Source: Zygaena filipendulae | Lineage: Eukaryota; Arthropoda; Insecta; Lepidoptera; Zygaenidae | Length of the DNA: 64,000 nucleotides | Direction: 5' to 3' | Assembly: GCA_907165275.2 (NCBI GenBank) | Contig: OU015660.1 | Span: 10,914,501-10,978,500 of the forward strand | Shown: one piece after another, positions 21,290-32,710 of the stretch | How positions within the stretch are numbered: position 1 is the first letter of the stretch | Layout: each line of letters starts with the position of its first letter | Notes under the pieces: model-generated | Told to the model about the DNA's origin: nothing | The model's database searches: none | What the model saw: only the letters and a program-made list of their open reading frames with translations | Program-made: the position numbers and the translations under genes

Positions 21290-23160
21290 TGCAACGGAGA
21301 CCTCAACCGTGTTACGCGGCTCCTCCAGCGGCGTAGGGACGTACAGGGACGGCTGGGGTAGCCGTGCTCCTGCGTCCATGCGCAGATGGCGGAGCCGTGT
21401 GACGCGGTGTGCGCTAGCCGTACAAAACGGTTGTCTCAACCGCGTCACCGGCTCCACCAGCTGTATAGGGACTTAGAAAGACGGCTGGGATAGCCGTGCT
21501 GACGTGGCTGAGGCAACCGTTTTACACGGCCACTTCAAACCGCGTCACATGGCTGCGCCAGCTGCGTAAATACGGCTGGAATAGCCATGTTGACGTGGCT
21601 GAGGCAACCGTTTTACACGGCCACGTCAGACCGCGTCACACGGCTACGCCAGCTGCGTAGGGACGTAGGGAGACGGCTGGGATAGCCATGTTGACGTGGC
21701 TGAGGCAACCGTTTTACACGGCCACTTCAGACCGCGTCACACGGCTACGCCAGCTGCGTAGGGACGTAGGGAGACGGCTGGGACAGCCATGTTGACGTGG
21801 CTGAGGCAACCGTTTTACACGGCCACTTCTGACCGCGTCACACGGCTACGCCAGCTGCGTAGGGACGTAGGGAGACGGCTGGGATAGCCATGTTGACGTG
21901 GCTGAGGCAACCGTTTTACACGGCCACTTCAGACCGCGTCACACGGCTACGCCAGCTGCGTAGGGACGTAGGGAGACGGCTGGGACAGCCATGTTGACGT
22001 GGCTGAGGCAACCGTTTTACACGGCCACTTCTGACCGCGTCACACGGCTACGCCAGCTGCGTAGGGACGTAGGGAGACGGCTGGGATAGCCATGTTGATG
22101 TGGCTGAGGCAACCGTTTTACACGGCCATTTCAGACCGCGTCACACGGCTAAGCCAGCTGCGTAGGGACGTAGGGAGACGGCTGGGATAGCCATGTTGAC
22201 GTGGCTGAGGCAACCGTTTTACACGACCACTTCAGACCGCGTCACACGGCTACGCCAGCTGCGTAGGGACGTCGCGAGACGGCTGGGATAGCCATGTTGA
22301 CGTGGCTGAGGCAACCGTTTTACACAGCCACTCCAGACCGCGTCACACGGCTACGCCAGCTGCGTAAGAACGTAGCGAGACGGCTGGGATAGCCATGTTG
22401 ACGTGGCTGAGGCAACCGTTTTACACGGTCACTCCAGACCGCGTCACACGGCTACGCTAGCTGCGTAAGGTCGTAGCGAGACGGCTGGGATAGCCATGTT
22501 GACGTAGTTGAGGCAACCGTTTTACACGGCCACTCCAGACCGCGTCACACGGCTACGCCAGCTGCGCATGAACATAGGGAGACGGCTGGAACAGCCGCGT
22601 TGACATGGCTCAGACAGCCGTTCACACGGTCACATCAAACCGCGTCACACGGCTTAACCAACGGTGTCATTAGGTAGGAAAACGGCTGAACTAGCCGTGT
22701 CGATATGGATGAGGTAGCCCTTTCACACGGCTACTCCAGCCATGTTGGCTGTAACCGTGTGTCTGATCTAGCCGTGTCTGTTTATAGCCGTGTTAAAAAA
22801 TTTACACGCCTGACAAATTGACACGGCTGCAACCGCAGTACCGTGTGCAAATCTAGCCGTGTATGATAATAGCCGTGTTGAAAAATTGAGACACGGCTGA
22901 TAAATTGACACGGCTGACAAGATTGACACGGCTGCAACCGCAGTACCGTGTGCAAATCTAGCCGTGTATGATAATAGCCGTGTTGAAAAATTGAGACACG
23001 GCTGATAAATTGACACGGCTGACAAGATTGACACGGCTGCAACCGCAGTACCGTGTGCAAATTAGCCGTGTGTCCACCGTAGCCGTTTCAGCGTCACACG
23101 GCAAATGTTACCGTGTTGACGCGGCTGCAACCGTAGTACCGGGTTTACACGGCTGTGGAT
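21290..23160. repeat. Right subterminal tandem array
   Basis: Two blocks. About 21480-22650 holds roughly eleven to twelve copies of a 101-bp unit (homologous positions 21693, 21794, 21895) containing GACGTGGCTGAGGCAACCGT and TTTACACGGCCACTTC. About 22755-23130 is a different 105-bp unit (22821, 22926, 23031) with ACACGGCTGCAACCGCAGTA. Both are studded with ACACGGCT/AGCCGTGT like the left array, although the monomers differ. Confidence 0.9.
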
Positions 23161-23180
23161 AGCCGATAAATCGACCCTTT

Positions 23181-23192
23181 TTTTTCCCAGTG
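23181..23192 (-). repeat. Right terminal inverted repeat of the CACTA-like element
   Basis: TTTTTCCCAGTG, exact reverse complement of the left end, followed by CA. Confidence 0.65.
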
Positions 23193-23309
23193 CAGTCAAA
23201 TATAAAGTTTGTAAGATCATTATTCACATGACAGAGAAACTTTGCAGAGACTCACGAAATACGGATGTGTGATATTATGCTTATTATATTTAACTGAAAA
23301 AGTTACTGT

Positions 23310-23461
23310 CCGTTTGTCTGTTATATTTACACGCCCTAACAACTCGGTCATGAAATTTTGCATTTTGTCAGAGGTACAGAAAAAGACATAAGGTACTTTT
23401 ATCCCGGAATTCCCGCGGGAACTCCGGAAATATCGCGGGTGAGACCGCAGAGAACAGCTAG
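23310..23461 (+). mobile_element. Helitron copy
   Basis: Body with 'gtcagaggtacagaaaaaga', ends GAACAGCTAG|T. The 5' end is not definable. Confidence 0.65.
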
Positions 23462-23464
23462 TAG

Positions 23465-23666
23465 TATAATATAATAAATGCGATAGGACCCGTCTGTCTG
23501 TCTTTTATCTTTTCACGCTTAAACTACTCAAATGACCATCGTGAAATTTTGCGCGCATTTTGTCGGGGGTACAGAAAAAGACTTGGAGTAGGTACCTATT
23601 TTTCGTACCAGAATTCTAGCGGGAACTCCGAAATTAATGCGGATGAGACCGCAGGGAACCTGCTAG
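23465..23666 (+). mobile_element. Helitron copy, adjacent tandem
   Basis: Starts in 'ataatataataaatgcgata', three bases after the previous copy, and ends CCTGCTAG|C. Diverged. Confidence 0.6.
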
Positions 23667-24194
23667 CTATTAATAACGTAGATTCATGCCTTTGATTCAA
23701 GTTATCGGCAGCGCTAACAAAGTTGTACAAGTATGTAGGCATCCAATTGATCACGTAGGTAGGTACCAACATAACATTCATTTACAAAATTTAATATCGC
23801 CAACTTTATAAAGCACGACATGCGGACGCCTTAAGAAGTTCTCCTATAAACGCGCTGGAGTGAATATGGATTTCTGTAAGTTAAAGTGGGGTGTACACAG
23901 TACGAAGCAAGTTTGATACGGGCGATATATCAAAACGGAGAGGTTTATTTGGTGTTGGTAAATAGCCTTCCGTGCTGACAAACCTCTGTGGCCAGAGCGT
24001 TTAACCGCATCATCAGTTAGGAACTACGCTGAAGCTTATGTTGGAGGTATCGGATAATGTTCTAAGTTCAGTGCGGATGCAGCGGATTGTGCTGGTAATT
24101 AAAGTCAAAGTTGACGTTCGTATGCTGGTTCCAAAGGCGGCGTGAGTTTCGAACTCTTCTTATGAACCTTCACGGGCTTATTCCTGACTAATTT
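23667..24194. other. Non-coding stretch
   Basis: No exon, RNA gene or clear repeat recognised. Confidence 0.4.
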
Positions 24195-24197
24195 ATT

Positions 24198-24228
<31 letters not shown>

Positions 24229-24857
24229 TATGGAAGACCAGCAGCACAAATATAATTTGTATATATAAAAAGTAAATATAACAAAAATGCTAATGATAGG
24301 TCTTCACATGTAGACACAAATTATGTACACTACCAAGTAGCTTCGACATAGCGTTCACACGGCATTCACACAGTTTATACAGTTTATTACTATACCCAAA
24401 AATGAAAATTAAACATAAAAATTATGAATAAATTTTAAGAGCGAAAGAAATCGTCGCCAAGCATCCTCCTCGCCGCCACTACGCTGGTATCGAACAGATC
24501 CAACTGTATAAATCTAGCAGATAATCTGTTAAAGTTTCCACTCGCACGCAGAATGTATGTATTTTGCCTATAATTAGATGACGAAATGGGAGGCTTCAAT
24601 ATATTACTATTCCTTAAGAATTTAGGTGGGGCGTTAATTGGCAGTAGCGACAGCAGGTCAGGGCAGTCGATAGTGCTTTGAGCTATCTTTAACAGGAACG
24701 TCAAGTCGGCTATTTCCCTTCTCCTAGCCAACGGGAGCAAGTGGTGTTTGCGACATAGGTCATTATAGTGATAAGAATCGCAGCGATCCTTGATACGATA
24801 ACTCAAGTATCTAAAAAATCTTTTCTGGATGTTCTCGATGCGATTTATGTAATTAAT
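24195..24857 (-). mobile_element. 5'-truncated LINE with (AAAT)n tail
   Basis: Minus-strand non-LTR retrotransposon end: coding remnant (24435-24857), about 240 bp of 3' untranslated sequence, then a TTTA/TTTAT microsatellite at 24195-24230, which is the AAAT tail on the minus strand. 5' truncation is usual for LINE insertions. Confidence 0.7.
24435..24857 (-). pseudogene. LINE reverse-transcriptase protein, C-terminal end
   Basis: Open for about 140 codons, reading NRIENIQKRFFRYLSYRI, CRKHHLLPLARRREIADLTF, DCPDLLSLLPINAPPKFL and ending DDFFRS. The pattern (IQKRFLRYL..R......Y....LPL..RR...DL.FL.K...IDCP.LL) is the thumb and C-terminal region of Jockey/CR1-group LINE proteins. The catalytic reverse transcriptase and the endonuclease are missing. 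The intact frame suggests a fairly young insertion. The clade is not certain. Confidence 0.7.
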
Positions 24858-25140
24858 GGATTATTTTGATTTGGTCGAGAGTATACACAAAGAAAAAAAC
24901 TAAAGTTCTACTTCTTAATTTCTCCGAATTTGAATTGTTTTGTGCTGTGCCCTATAAACAGGGTCTATAAAGAACTGTTTACTAACTACCTCAACGCCTT
25001 ATGTTACTTAATGGATGTGCAATAAATAAATAAATAAATAAACAAATAAATGATATGGAGAGATGTCAATCATTCCACATTCTAAAGCTTACAGGTGCAC
25101 TTGTCTTAAATTAGCAAGTAATCTTAATCTTATCTTCTTA
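24858..25140. other. Non-coding spacer
   Basis: Contains an (AAAT)n tract near 25020-25052 preceded by 'ggatgtgcaataaat', probably another retroposon tail. Confidence 0.4.
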
Positions 25141-25399
25141 TCTAATATATATAAATCACGTGTCACGTTGTTTGTCCGCGATGGACTCCGAAACTACTGA
25201 ACGGATTTTGATAAAATTTTGCAACCATTTATAATATGATCCAACTTAAAAGATAGGATAGTTTTTATCCCGGAATTCCCTCGGGAACTCCGGAATTAAT
25301 GCGGGGAACTGCTTATCAGCGTAAACTACAGCACTTTTTTTCCGGAATTACCGCGGGAACTCCGAAATTACCGCGGATGAAATCGCGCGGGACAGCTAG
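25141..25399 (+). mobile_element. Helitron, tandem cluster copy 1
   Basis: A|TCTAATATATATAAATCACG ... GACAGCTAG|T. It holds two GC-rich body units before the terminal hairpin. Confidence 0.75.
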
Positions 25400-25629
25400 T
25401 CTGATATATATAAATCACGTGTCACGTTGTTTGTCCGCGATGGACTCCTAAACTACTGAACGGATTTTGATAAAATTTTGTAACCATTCATAAAATGGTC
25501 CAACTTAAAAGATAGGATAGTTTTTATCCCGGAATTCCCTCGGGAACTGAAGGACATAGAGTAATTTTTTCCCGCAACCTCCGCGGGAACTCCGAAATTA
25601 CCGCGGATGAAATCGCAGGGGACAACTAG
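25400..25629 (+). mobile_element. Helitron, tandem cluster copy 2
   Basis: Starts TCTGATATATATAAATCACG exactly where copy 1 ends, and ends GACAACTAG|T. Confidence 0.75.
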
Positions 25630-25812
25630 TCTAATAGACTGAACGGATTTTGATAAAATTTTGCAACCATTTATAATGTGCTCCAACTTAAAAGATAGGA
25701 TAGTTTTTGACCCGGAATTCCCTCGGGAACTGAAGGACATAGAGTACTTTTTTCCCGCAACCTCCGCGGGAACTCCGAAATTACCGCGGATGAAATCGCG
25801 GGGGACAGCTAG
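25630..25812 (+). mobile_element. Helitron, tandem cluster copy 3 (internal deletion)
   Basis: Starts TCTAATAGACTGAACGGATT, having lost the 'tcacgtgtcacgttgtttgt' part, and ends GACAGCTAG|T. Open frames here are repeat artefacts. Confidence 0.7.
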
Positions 25813-26119
25813 TCTAATATATATAAATAAAGAACTTACAAGCACCACCAAACACACTTTCTGCAGATCTTGAAGGTTGACTGGCAGAGAATGCCACAAT
25901 GGCATTAAGTCCGCCTTTTGTACCATAATGTGCAAAAAGTTTAAATAAATAAATCACGTGTCACGTTGTTTGTCCGCGATGGACTCCGAAACTACTGAAC
26001 GGATTTTGATTAAATTTGGTAACCATTTATAATATGGTCCAACTTAAAAGATAGTTTTTATCCAGTTAGGAATTCCCGCAGGAACTCCGAAATTACCGCG
26101 GATGAAATCACGGGGGACA
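25813..26119 (+). mobile_element. Helitron, tandem cluster copy 4, split by a LINE tail
   Basis: Starts TCTAATATATATAAAT at 25813, is interrupted at about 25829-25953, then resumes 'aaatcacgtgtcacgttg' and ends near 'ggggacagtac'. The CTAG end is mutated. Confidence 0.7.
25829..25953 (+). mobile_element. LINE 3' tail inserted in a Helitron
   Basis: About 125 bp containing 'ggcattaagtccgccttttg' and 'tgtgcaaaaagtttaaataa', the 3' end typical of a lepidopteran LINE. Flanked by short AAAT-type repeats at the junctions. It must be younger than the host Helitron. Confidence 0.6.
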
Positions 26120-26568
26120 GTACTATATTGTATGAACTGAATAAACTTTTCCATAAACCGTAGGTAGTGGTTTCTTACCATAGGTAGTGTTATTTTTTTT
26201 TGATAAATAAATAAAAAAATGACATATTTGGGTCAAAAACCCGCTAAAACTGCGGGGAACAGAAAGTAATTATTTAAACTACTACGTATATTTGCAATTT
26301 GTTTGCAATGTTTTTCCGAAAGATATCTCAGTAATTCCGTTCAGTGTTGTTTTTGTTTAGTTCTATCACGACTAAGTTTGCCAAAAAAGTTCATGCTTTT
26401 TGATACGAGTAGATATCTATGCAATTGTTTCGGACAGATAAATAAACAAGACGATTTGATTTTGTTACAGTTTTGTTTGGGACTTTGCCGTGATGAATGG
26501 CAAACAGTCACCAAAACAAACGAGATAGACCTACCTATTTCGGTTTATCAGAACATTTTACTATATTA
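26120..26568. other. Non-coding stretch
   Basis: A chance 89-codon frame (26303-26572) has no recognisable domain. Nothing else seen. Confidence 0.45.
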
Positions 26569-26725
26569 CTAGCTGATTTCTGCGGTTTCGGAGTTCTTGT
26601 GGGAATTCTAGGTCCCCTATGTATTTTTCTGTACTCCTGACAACTTTTATGAAAAAATGCATTATGATTGGTTGAGTAATTGAACGGCGTGAAAGAATAA
26701 CAAACAAACAAACTCACTTTCGCAT
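26569..26725 (-). mobile_element. Helitron copy (reverse)
   Basis: A|CTAGCTGATTTCTGCGGTTT through 'ctcactttcgcatttgcaga'; diverged. Confidence 0.6.
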
Positions 26726-27819
26726 TTGCAGAATATAGAAGGAATATAGTAGCTATAATGTAATGATAGCTGACTAACTGATGATGATATTATAACACAA
26801 TGTAACTGAAGGCAGGGAAAGGTATGACCGAGACTATTAGCTGAGCGACACATCTAGAACCAACTAGAAACTATTACAATTAATTGCACCAACATAGAAG
26901 TTGTACAGCATACCAGATATCCGTAGGGAACACGGAGCAGTGCCTGGGACTTGCGACCCAGGTGTAGGTTTAATGGGGCCCCTTTACAATGCATGAACGC
27001 TCACCTCCACTGCCCGTGCTCCTGACTTCTGGCCGATACATTTATAACAGTATTTATAACGTGGTCAAACATAAATGTAATTGGCATGATATTTTCTATA
27101 ATGCCCAGGACACTAAATACCACGTGGCTTCTTCTTGTGTTTTGTAGCCTAAAGTTGAAGTTTAAAACCTAATCTAGCAAGAAGGATTACATGCAAATAC
27201 AATATGAGGCTTGACATAATTATTTACACACCACATTCTCAGACGAAATAAAAACTTTTTATTTCGTCTGAGACCACATTAGTCAAAAAGTCGTTACCAA
27301 TCAAGGTAAAATGATCCAAGATAAAATTACCTATATAAATTTTTCAAAATCCTGATGTTAAATTAAAAAACAAAAATTCTAGACCCAGAGGTTTGGGCGT
27401 TGCGTCAGTATCATTCCTTTAATTTCTTTGGCAATACGAGTTACTTTGTTATTTATTGTATAAGGTATTTATGGAGTAGGTATAAAACGATATTATCGGT
27501 CGAGCAGAGTAATAACAAATTTTATAGCAATCATAACACAAGTAACCATTCCCCAAAGGAACTGTATTATATTTTGATGCACTGTTGTTTTACTTTCTTA
27601 CGTTTGGTTTTGTTTTATTTCTTTATGGTACCTACTTGTTTTTACTTTATGTGCCTTTCGAATTTTATGGAAACAAAAGGAAGCTATAATAATAATTATG
27701 TATAATCTTTATCAATAAAATAAAAATTTATGATATTCACATGAGCTTAATCTAGTTCATGAAGTTTTATATTAATGGTAGCGGCCTTAGAATTGAGGAC
27801 TAATTTCATTTATCTATTA
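26726..27819. other. Non-coding stretch
   Basis: No exon recognised. 27238-27273 is a small palindrome ('ctcagacgaaataaaaactt' and its reverse). 26895-27025 is locally GC-rich without an identifiable element. Confidence 0.45.
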
Positions 27820-27985
27820 CTAACAGTGCCTCGCGGTTTCGCTTGCGTTAATTTCGGAGTTCTCGTGAGCATTAAGGGGTAAAGGTTCCCTATAAAGGTT
27901 GCTATGAAAAAATTCATGATGTTGTGAGGTGTTGTTGAGGCGTAAAAAGGTAATTGACAAACAAACAGAGAAACTCACATTTAAA
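27820..27985 (-). mobile_element. Helitron copy (reverse, decayed)
   Basis: A|CTAACAGTGCCTCGCGGTTT ... 'gaggcgtaaaaaggtaattg'. CTAA end. Confidence 0.55.
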
Positions 27986-28395
27986 GAATATTCCTCACTG
28001 ACTTAAAACTAGTCAACATTCAGTCGAAACTACTGAAGTTGGAAATATGAAATTTGGCTCAATTCATCCTTTTACAATGAAGGCAATCACTAGGAAAATA
28101 TTTTTCAAATTCAATTACTAAGTGGGTGAAAAGAGGGGGATGAAAATTTGTTTGAATTTAGTGCCGTAGGTTTTAAAGTTCTCCCAGTTTTTCCCAGTTT
28201 TTATCATTTTTAAGTTTAGAATATCTTCCATTTATTTTCCTTTACTTAAAATTTTATTTGAACTAGGTAACGGCAGTAGACTAGCCGATGAGGAGCATTT
28301 AATTTTTATGTATAATACATAGTCTATGGTTTTTTTGTTCTGTTATTGTTGTCAAAGATAAAGGATGTATGATAATTACACAGAATTATATCCTG

Positions 28396-28728
28396 CTAGC
28401 TGTTTCCCGCGGTTCGACCCGCTTTAGTTTCGGATATCCCGCGGGTATTTCGAGATAAAAGTACTTACTACCCTATATTTTTTCTGTACCTACCCTTGAC
28501 GACGTGTAGGTAGTATGCAAAATTTAATGTAGATTCTTCCGCGTTAATTTCGAAATTCGCGTGGAAATTCCGGGATAAAAAGAATCCCCTTAAAAATATG
28601 CCCTTCTCTGTACCCCTGACAACGTGTGTACAAAATTTTATAATGATCGGTTGAGCAGTTAAGACGTGAAAGCGTAACAGACAGACAGACAGACAGAGTT
28701 ACTTTAGCATTTATAATATAAATAAGGA
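28396..28728 (-). mobile_element. Helitron copy (reverse, two body units)
   Basis: CTAGCTGTTTCCCGCGGTTC ... a second 'ttccgggataaaaagaatcc' unit ... (ACAG)n ... 'aataagga|t'. Confidence 0.7.
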
Positions 28729-29643
28729 TACCTACTTTCTACCTTGCGTAGAATAACCTATTGAAGTAGTAAATTTTTAGACAATCTTTTATAGGTAGGT
28801 CTAGGTACACGTAATATCTGTGTGTGTCAGTTGTCAAGATGATATATTTTGATGTTATAGGTCTCACCAATGATATAATAAATATTTTATCATTGGGCCT
28901 CACATAAAATAAAACAATATTTTTATTGAAATCAGTGTTTCAAGTTAGCCCGTTTCAATTTGAGTAGCTAAATAAAACATATTCTTTTATCAAAATATTG
29001 GAATAAAACGAGCTCTAATAAAAGCCGGGGTACCTCTATTATTACACGAGTTTGAATTTCGAAGCCGTGGGTGTATAGGTACCTGTAGTGTACATACTGT
29101 ATCGACTTTGGTAGAGGTAGGTAGGTACTAGGTGAGGTCAATGGACCTATTTGATGCCATAGACAACAAAAGACTGTACCTACTTGATATTTGTGTAAGT
29201 TCGATAAGTATTTTTATCTATGTTTATTTATAAATTGTACGTAAAAAACCAGTTTTTAAAATTTTTGCATATCTGTCTGTTCACGCTAATCTTCGAAACT
29301 TATAAGCGAATTTTAATACGTTTTTTACAGGATATCGGGAGAACATTCATGGTCACATAATGATAGATGTTTAAGATACCTACTTTGATTACTTTTCTAG
29401 TTTTATTGATTGAAATAACTTTGCAGAATCTACCTTCCAACCTAATAAAGTAGGAACATCCGCTGTGTTCCGGAAGGGAGCGGAAAATTATACTTAATTT
29501 CAACAAACTGACTTTCTTTTTTTATTAGAAAACTTCATTTAATATTTTTTTCTCTTTTCTCTCATTGAATTTTTCTATTGCTACATGAATAATAATATAT
29601 TTTAATTCAAACATGTTTAGAATAAATAAAATGTGCTTTTAAA
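28729..29643. other. Non-coding stretch
   Basis: No credible exon. 28855-28905 holds a small inverted repeat around 'tcaccaatgatataataaat'. Confidence 0.45.
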
Positions 29644-29828
29644 TCCTTAATATTTATACGCCAAAATGAGTTTGTTTGTTTGTTTGTTACGCTTTCATGC
29701 CTCAACGGCTCGACCGATCATCATCAAATGTAAACACGTTGTCAGGGAGAAGGACATAGGGTACTTTTATCTCTGAATTCCCGCGGGAACTCCGAAGTTA
29801 CGCGGGTGAAGCCCCGTGGAACAGCTAG
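29644..29828 (+). mobile_element. Helitron copy
   Basis: A|TCCTTAATATTTATACG ... GTGGAACAGCTAG|T. Confidence 0.7.
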
Positions 29829-30219
29829 TAGCTAATAAAACTTTTAAGTGTTTAAGTACCTTGTGTTGCTTCTGGCTTAAAATATGTCCAATGAGATTTC
29901 AAGTTCGATAAGTAGTAGAGGAAAGTAACCAAATATGGAATAATACCTACCCTAATTACTTTCCCCCTAATATAAAAAATTCCCCTTGTGTTTTCTCTCG
30001 CTTAAATTTTGGAATTCCTTTGGGAACGCTTTCTTTCGGGACGAAAAGTATCCTATTTTATACAGATAAGTGGGTACTTAAAAATATCAATCAAATATTT
30101 TTTAAATTAGTTCCGAAGTTTAAGAGATAATCGTTCATTAAACAAACAAACAAACATGTAATTAATCAAAAATAGTTGGTTCTTTTCATTTCGTACAGAT
30201 ATGAGCCTCAAAATTATAT
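29829..30219. other. Non-coding stretch
   Basis: Contains a decayed Helitron-like segment (about 29990-30150) without ends; nothing else. Confidence 0.4.
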
Positions 30220-30320
30220 GGAACTGTGAAAGTAAATGTCTATGGGCAGCGGTTATCACTTACCATCAGGTGTACCACTTGCCCGTTGGCCCCCTATGAC
30301 ATAAAAAAAAGAAAAAAAAA
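30220..30320 (+). mobile_element. Retroposon 3' end with A-rich tail
   Basis: 'gcggttatcacttaccatca' then 'gtaccacttgcccgttggcc' and an A-rich tail. This resembles the 3' end of a widespread lepidopteran LINE. Short 5'-truncated fragment. Confidence 0.5.
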
Positions 30321-30921
30321 ATCAATTATTCAAGCGTGGTAGTACTACCAACTAAAAAAGAAAAATAAATCAATGATTCAAGCCTGGCAGTACTACCAAC
30401 TGTTAAATAGTTTCGCATAATAAACCGATTTCACCAAATTAATTCGGCTATGACTCTACCTAAGAGTATCAGATAAATTGAAATCTTGGGGAAATATTTC
30501 ATTCCATGATTAAAGCCGTAATTAATAAACGTCTGGCAAGTATAATTCGATGTGAAAACAAAACCACGGAATCACTCGACGTCTTTCAGCAGGGCGCATG
30601 TTCCATCACCTCACCAACTACAGGATATTTTGAAATAACATACCTATAATAAAATTGTAACAGGTCGATATCTGTACATGGGAGATAAATAAGAAAAAAT
30701 AAATTTAGGCGATTCTATGAGTGATATAGAAGCCAAAAATACCGTTTTTAGAATTTTTGTCTGTCTGTCTGTCTGTATGTGTGTATTCGTGCTACGCAAA
30801 AACTGCTGCACCAAATTGAATGCGGGTTTTTTGTATTGCTAAGGGTCTAACATAGATACTCATGTTTCGATTTTTTCGAAATTCCATCTGGAACTCGAGA
30901 TATTAAAAAAAATGCTGGTCA
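30321..30921. other. Non-coding stretch with decayed repeat
   Basis: 30735-30920 has (TGTC)n and 'tgctacgcaaaaactgctgc', distantly like the Helitron body but without its ends. Confidence 0.4.
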
Positions 30922-31197
30922 TTCTACTAATATTATAAATGTGAAAGTGTGGATGTTTGTTACTCAATCACGCAAAAACGGCTGAAATTTGGTATGCATT
31001 TAGCCTTTGACATGGAAAAGAATATAGCTACCTTTTATCCCGGAATTCTTGCGGGATCTCCGAAATTAACGTGGGTAATTAAATATTGCATATTACACGT
31101 TGTCAGAGGTACAGAAAAGGACATAGGGTACTGTTTATCCCGGGATTCCCGCGGAACCTCTGACATTAACGCGGGTGAAACCGCGGGGCACAGCTAG
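30922..31197 (+). mobile_element. Helitron copy, two body units
   Basis: TTCTACTAATATTATAAATG ... GGGGCACAGCTAG|T, with a duplicated body unit. Confidence 0.75.
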
Positions 31198-32217
31198 TTT
31201 TGAAATAAAAAAGGGATGCACTATCGGGTTTCGTGTGGTTCTGTCTCTCTCTATTCATTCTGTTCCACCTTGATTCCAAGAGGCTCTATTCGGAAAGCTT
31301 TTTGGTCATGACTGTACTAAGTATACCTAAGTATATCTTATTTTGGGCAAAGAGGCACTAATTTGTTACATTTCTTTTGTGGGGGCAATCCGAGTATACT
31401 TATGTATCTTTTTATTGTCTGGATGCTCCTATATTGCCTTAAAAATATAATATAAAGCCGCTCTCTCATTAACTCATAGTGCCCATCCGAAAACTACTGA
31501 AACTAGAAACATAGTAGGAAAATACTGTAAAATTTTTTGCAACGTTAGGACTGTCACACTAGCCGTTCCGAAATTCTAGTGTGCGCCTGGTGTGCCCTCA
31601 AGTGAGCCGTTCCGAAACATGCAGTGTTACATCCTGCCACCGTGGTTTGGTGGTGTGGACTCTGGGTATTCGTCTCGTCAAGCTCCAAAAATATCGTTCG
31701 GAAACTTAAAATCGGAGTGCACACGTCTTCCCCACTTCTTATTCAACGAAACCACGAGATCACGTGGGATGTGCGTAGTTTCGGAACGTAGCCCAGGTTA
31801 ACACATAAGAAAGGATTTTTCGAAATCCAGTTTCAAAAGAATTTAAAAAATGAAGTGGACTGGCGAGCTAGAAAAAAAAATGCTTTTCTAGATAATATTA
31901 GGTAATTGTAGAATTCTTGTAGCCGAGTAAATTCATTGTTTAAACGGTTTTAATTCCGTTGGCGTACAGTACGAGTGCACTCAGCGTACGGATGTGGATA
32001 ATTTAATTTTTTATAATACCTAGAGAACCTGCGGGTGGGTTTGTGAAAAAATTGTGCGGAGAAAAAAGTGTAAAGTGTTTCTACTGTTATAAAATGAGAT
32101 TTTTTTTTTTTTTTTTACTAACTCATTGTTCAGACATTTGTCCATAATCTCGCCTGAGGTTTCTCTGATACGGTGACTTTTTTCTGTGGTTGAAAGAGAG
32201 ATATTTATTCAAATATT
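31198..32217. other. Non-coding stretch
   Basis: 31595-31800 is bounded by 'gccgttccgaaaca' and 'gtttcggaac', a possible small inverted-end element. A poly-T run lies near 32100. No exon. Confidence 0.4.
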
Positions 32218-32355
32218 GTTCCCGGATAAAAAGTACCCTATGTCCTTCTCTGTACCCCTGACAACATGTATGCAAAATTTCATGCTGATCGGTTCAGCCA
32301 TTGAGGCGGGAAAGCTTAGCAAACAAACAAAAAAAACTTAGTTTCACATTTATAA
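32218..32355 (-). mobile_element. Helitron 5' half (reverse)
   Basis: 'ccggataaaaagtaccctat' to 'agtttcacatttataa', directly abutting the next copy; the hairpin end is missing. Confidence 0.6.
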
Positions 32356-32605
32356 CTAGCTGTCCCGCGCGGTTTCACCCGCGATAATTTTGAAGTTCCC
32401 GCGGAATTGTTCCATACACACTTTACAACCCCTTTTCATCCCCTTAGGGGTTAAATTTACAAAAGTACTTTTAAATCGGATGCCTACGTCACACAAAGAA
32501 CACACCCTCCAAGTTTCAGGTCTCTACGATCAGCGGTTTAGGCTGTGCGTAGATCCATCAGTCATTCAGGACAAAGTATTTTATATGTATAGCTATAGAT
32601 ACTAG
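32356..32605 (-). mobile_element. Helitron, CCCCTTAGGGG subfamily (reverse)
   Basis: CTAGCTGTCCCGCGCGGTTT then a distinct body with 'catccccttaggggttaaat' and 'aagtttcaggtctctacgat'. Also at 45964-46225 (same orientation) and 48008-48315 (opposite). Confidence 0.7.
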
Positions 32606-32710
32606 ATAGTAAGTAGTAAGGATACCTACATAATTTATAAGAACAGCGATCATAATATTGGAGATTACATTAAAATTTTATTATGCTGCTCAAATTCATA
32701 AAAAAAATTA

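Larger units (their letters stand above)
4940..23192. mobile_element. Giant CACTA/EnSpm-like DNA transposon (18.25 kb)
   Basis: Seen: the left edge reads CACTGGGAAAAA and the right edge is its exact reverse complement. The dinucleotide CA lies outside both edges and could be a 2-bp target duplication. Immediately inside each end are long tandem arrays built around ACACGGCT/AGCCGTGT, a motif I do not see clustered elsewhere in the window. Known: CACTA/EnSpm elements start CACTA or CACTG, have short inverted ends, make 2-3 bp duplications and carry many subterminal copies of a transposase-binding motif. Inferred: the whole interval moved as one unit. The interior carries a multi-exon SAM-like gene and later nested insertions. 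No Transposase_21-type transposase is recognisable, so the copy is probably non-autonomous, or its transposase is too diverged or split for me to see. The alternative is two unrelated arrays that share a motif. Confidence 0.65.

Noticed and set aside
25453..25935. 160-codon minus-strand open frame with an internal protein repeat
   Set aside because: It runs across tandem Helitron copies and a LINE tail; the duplicated protein mirrors the duplicated repeats.
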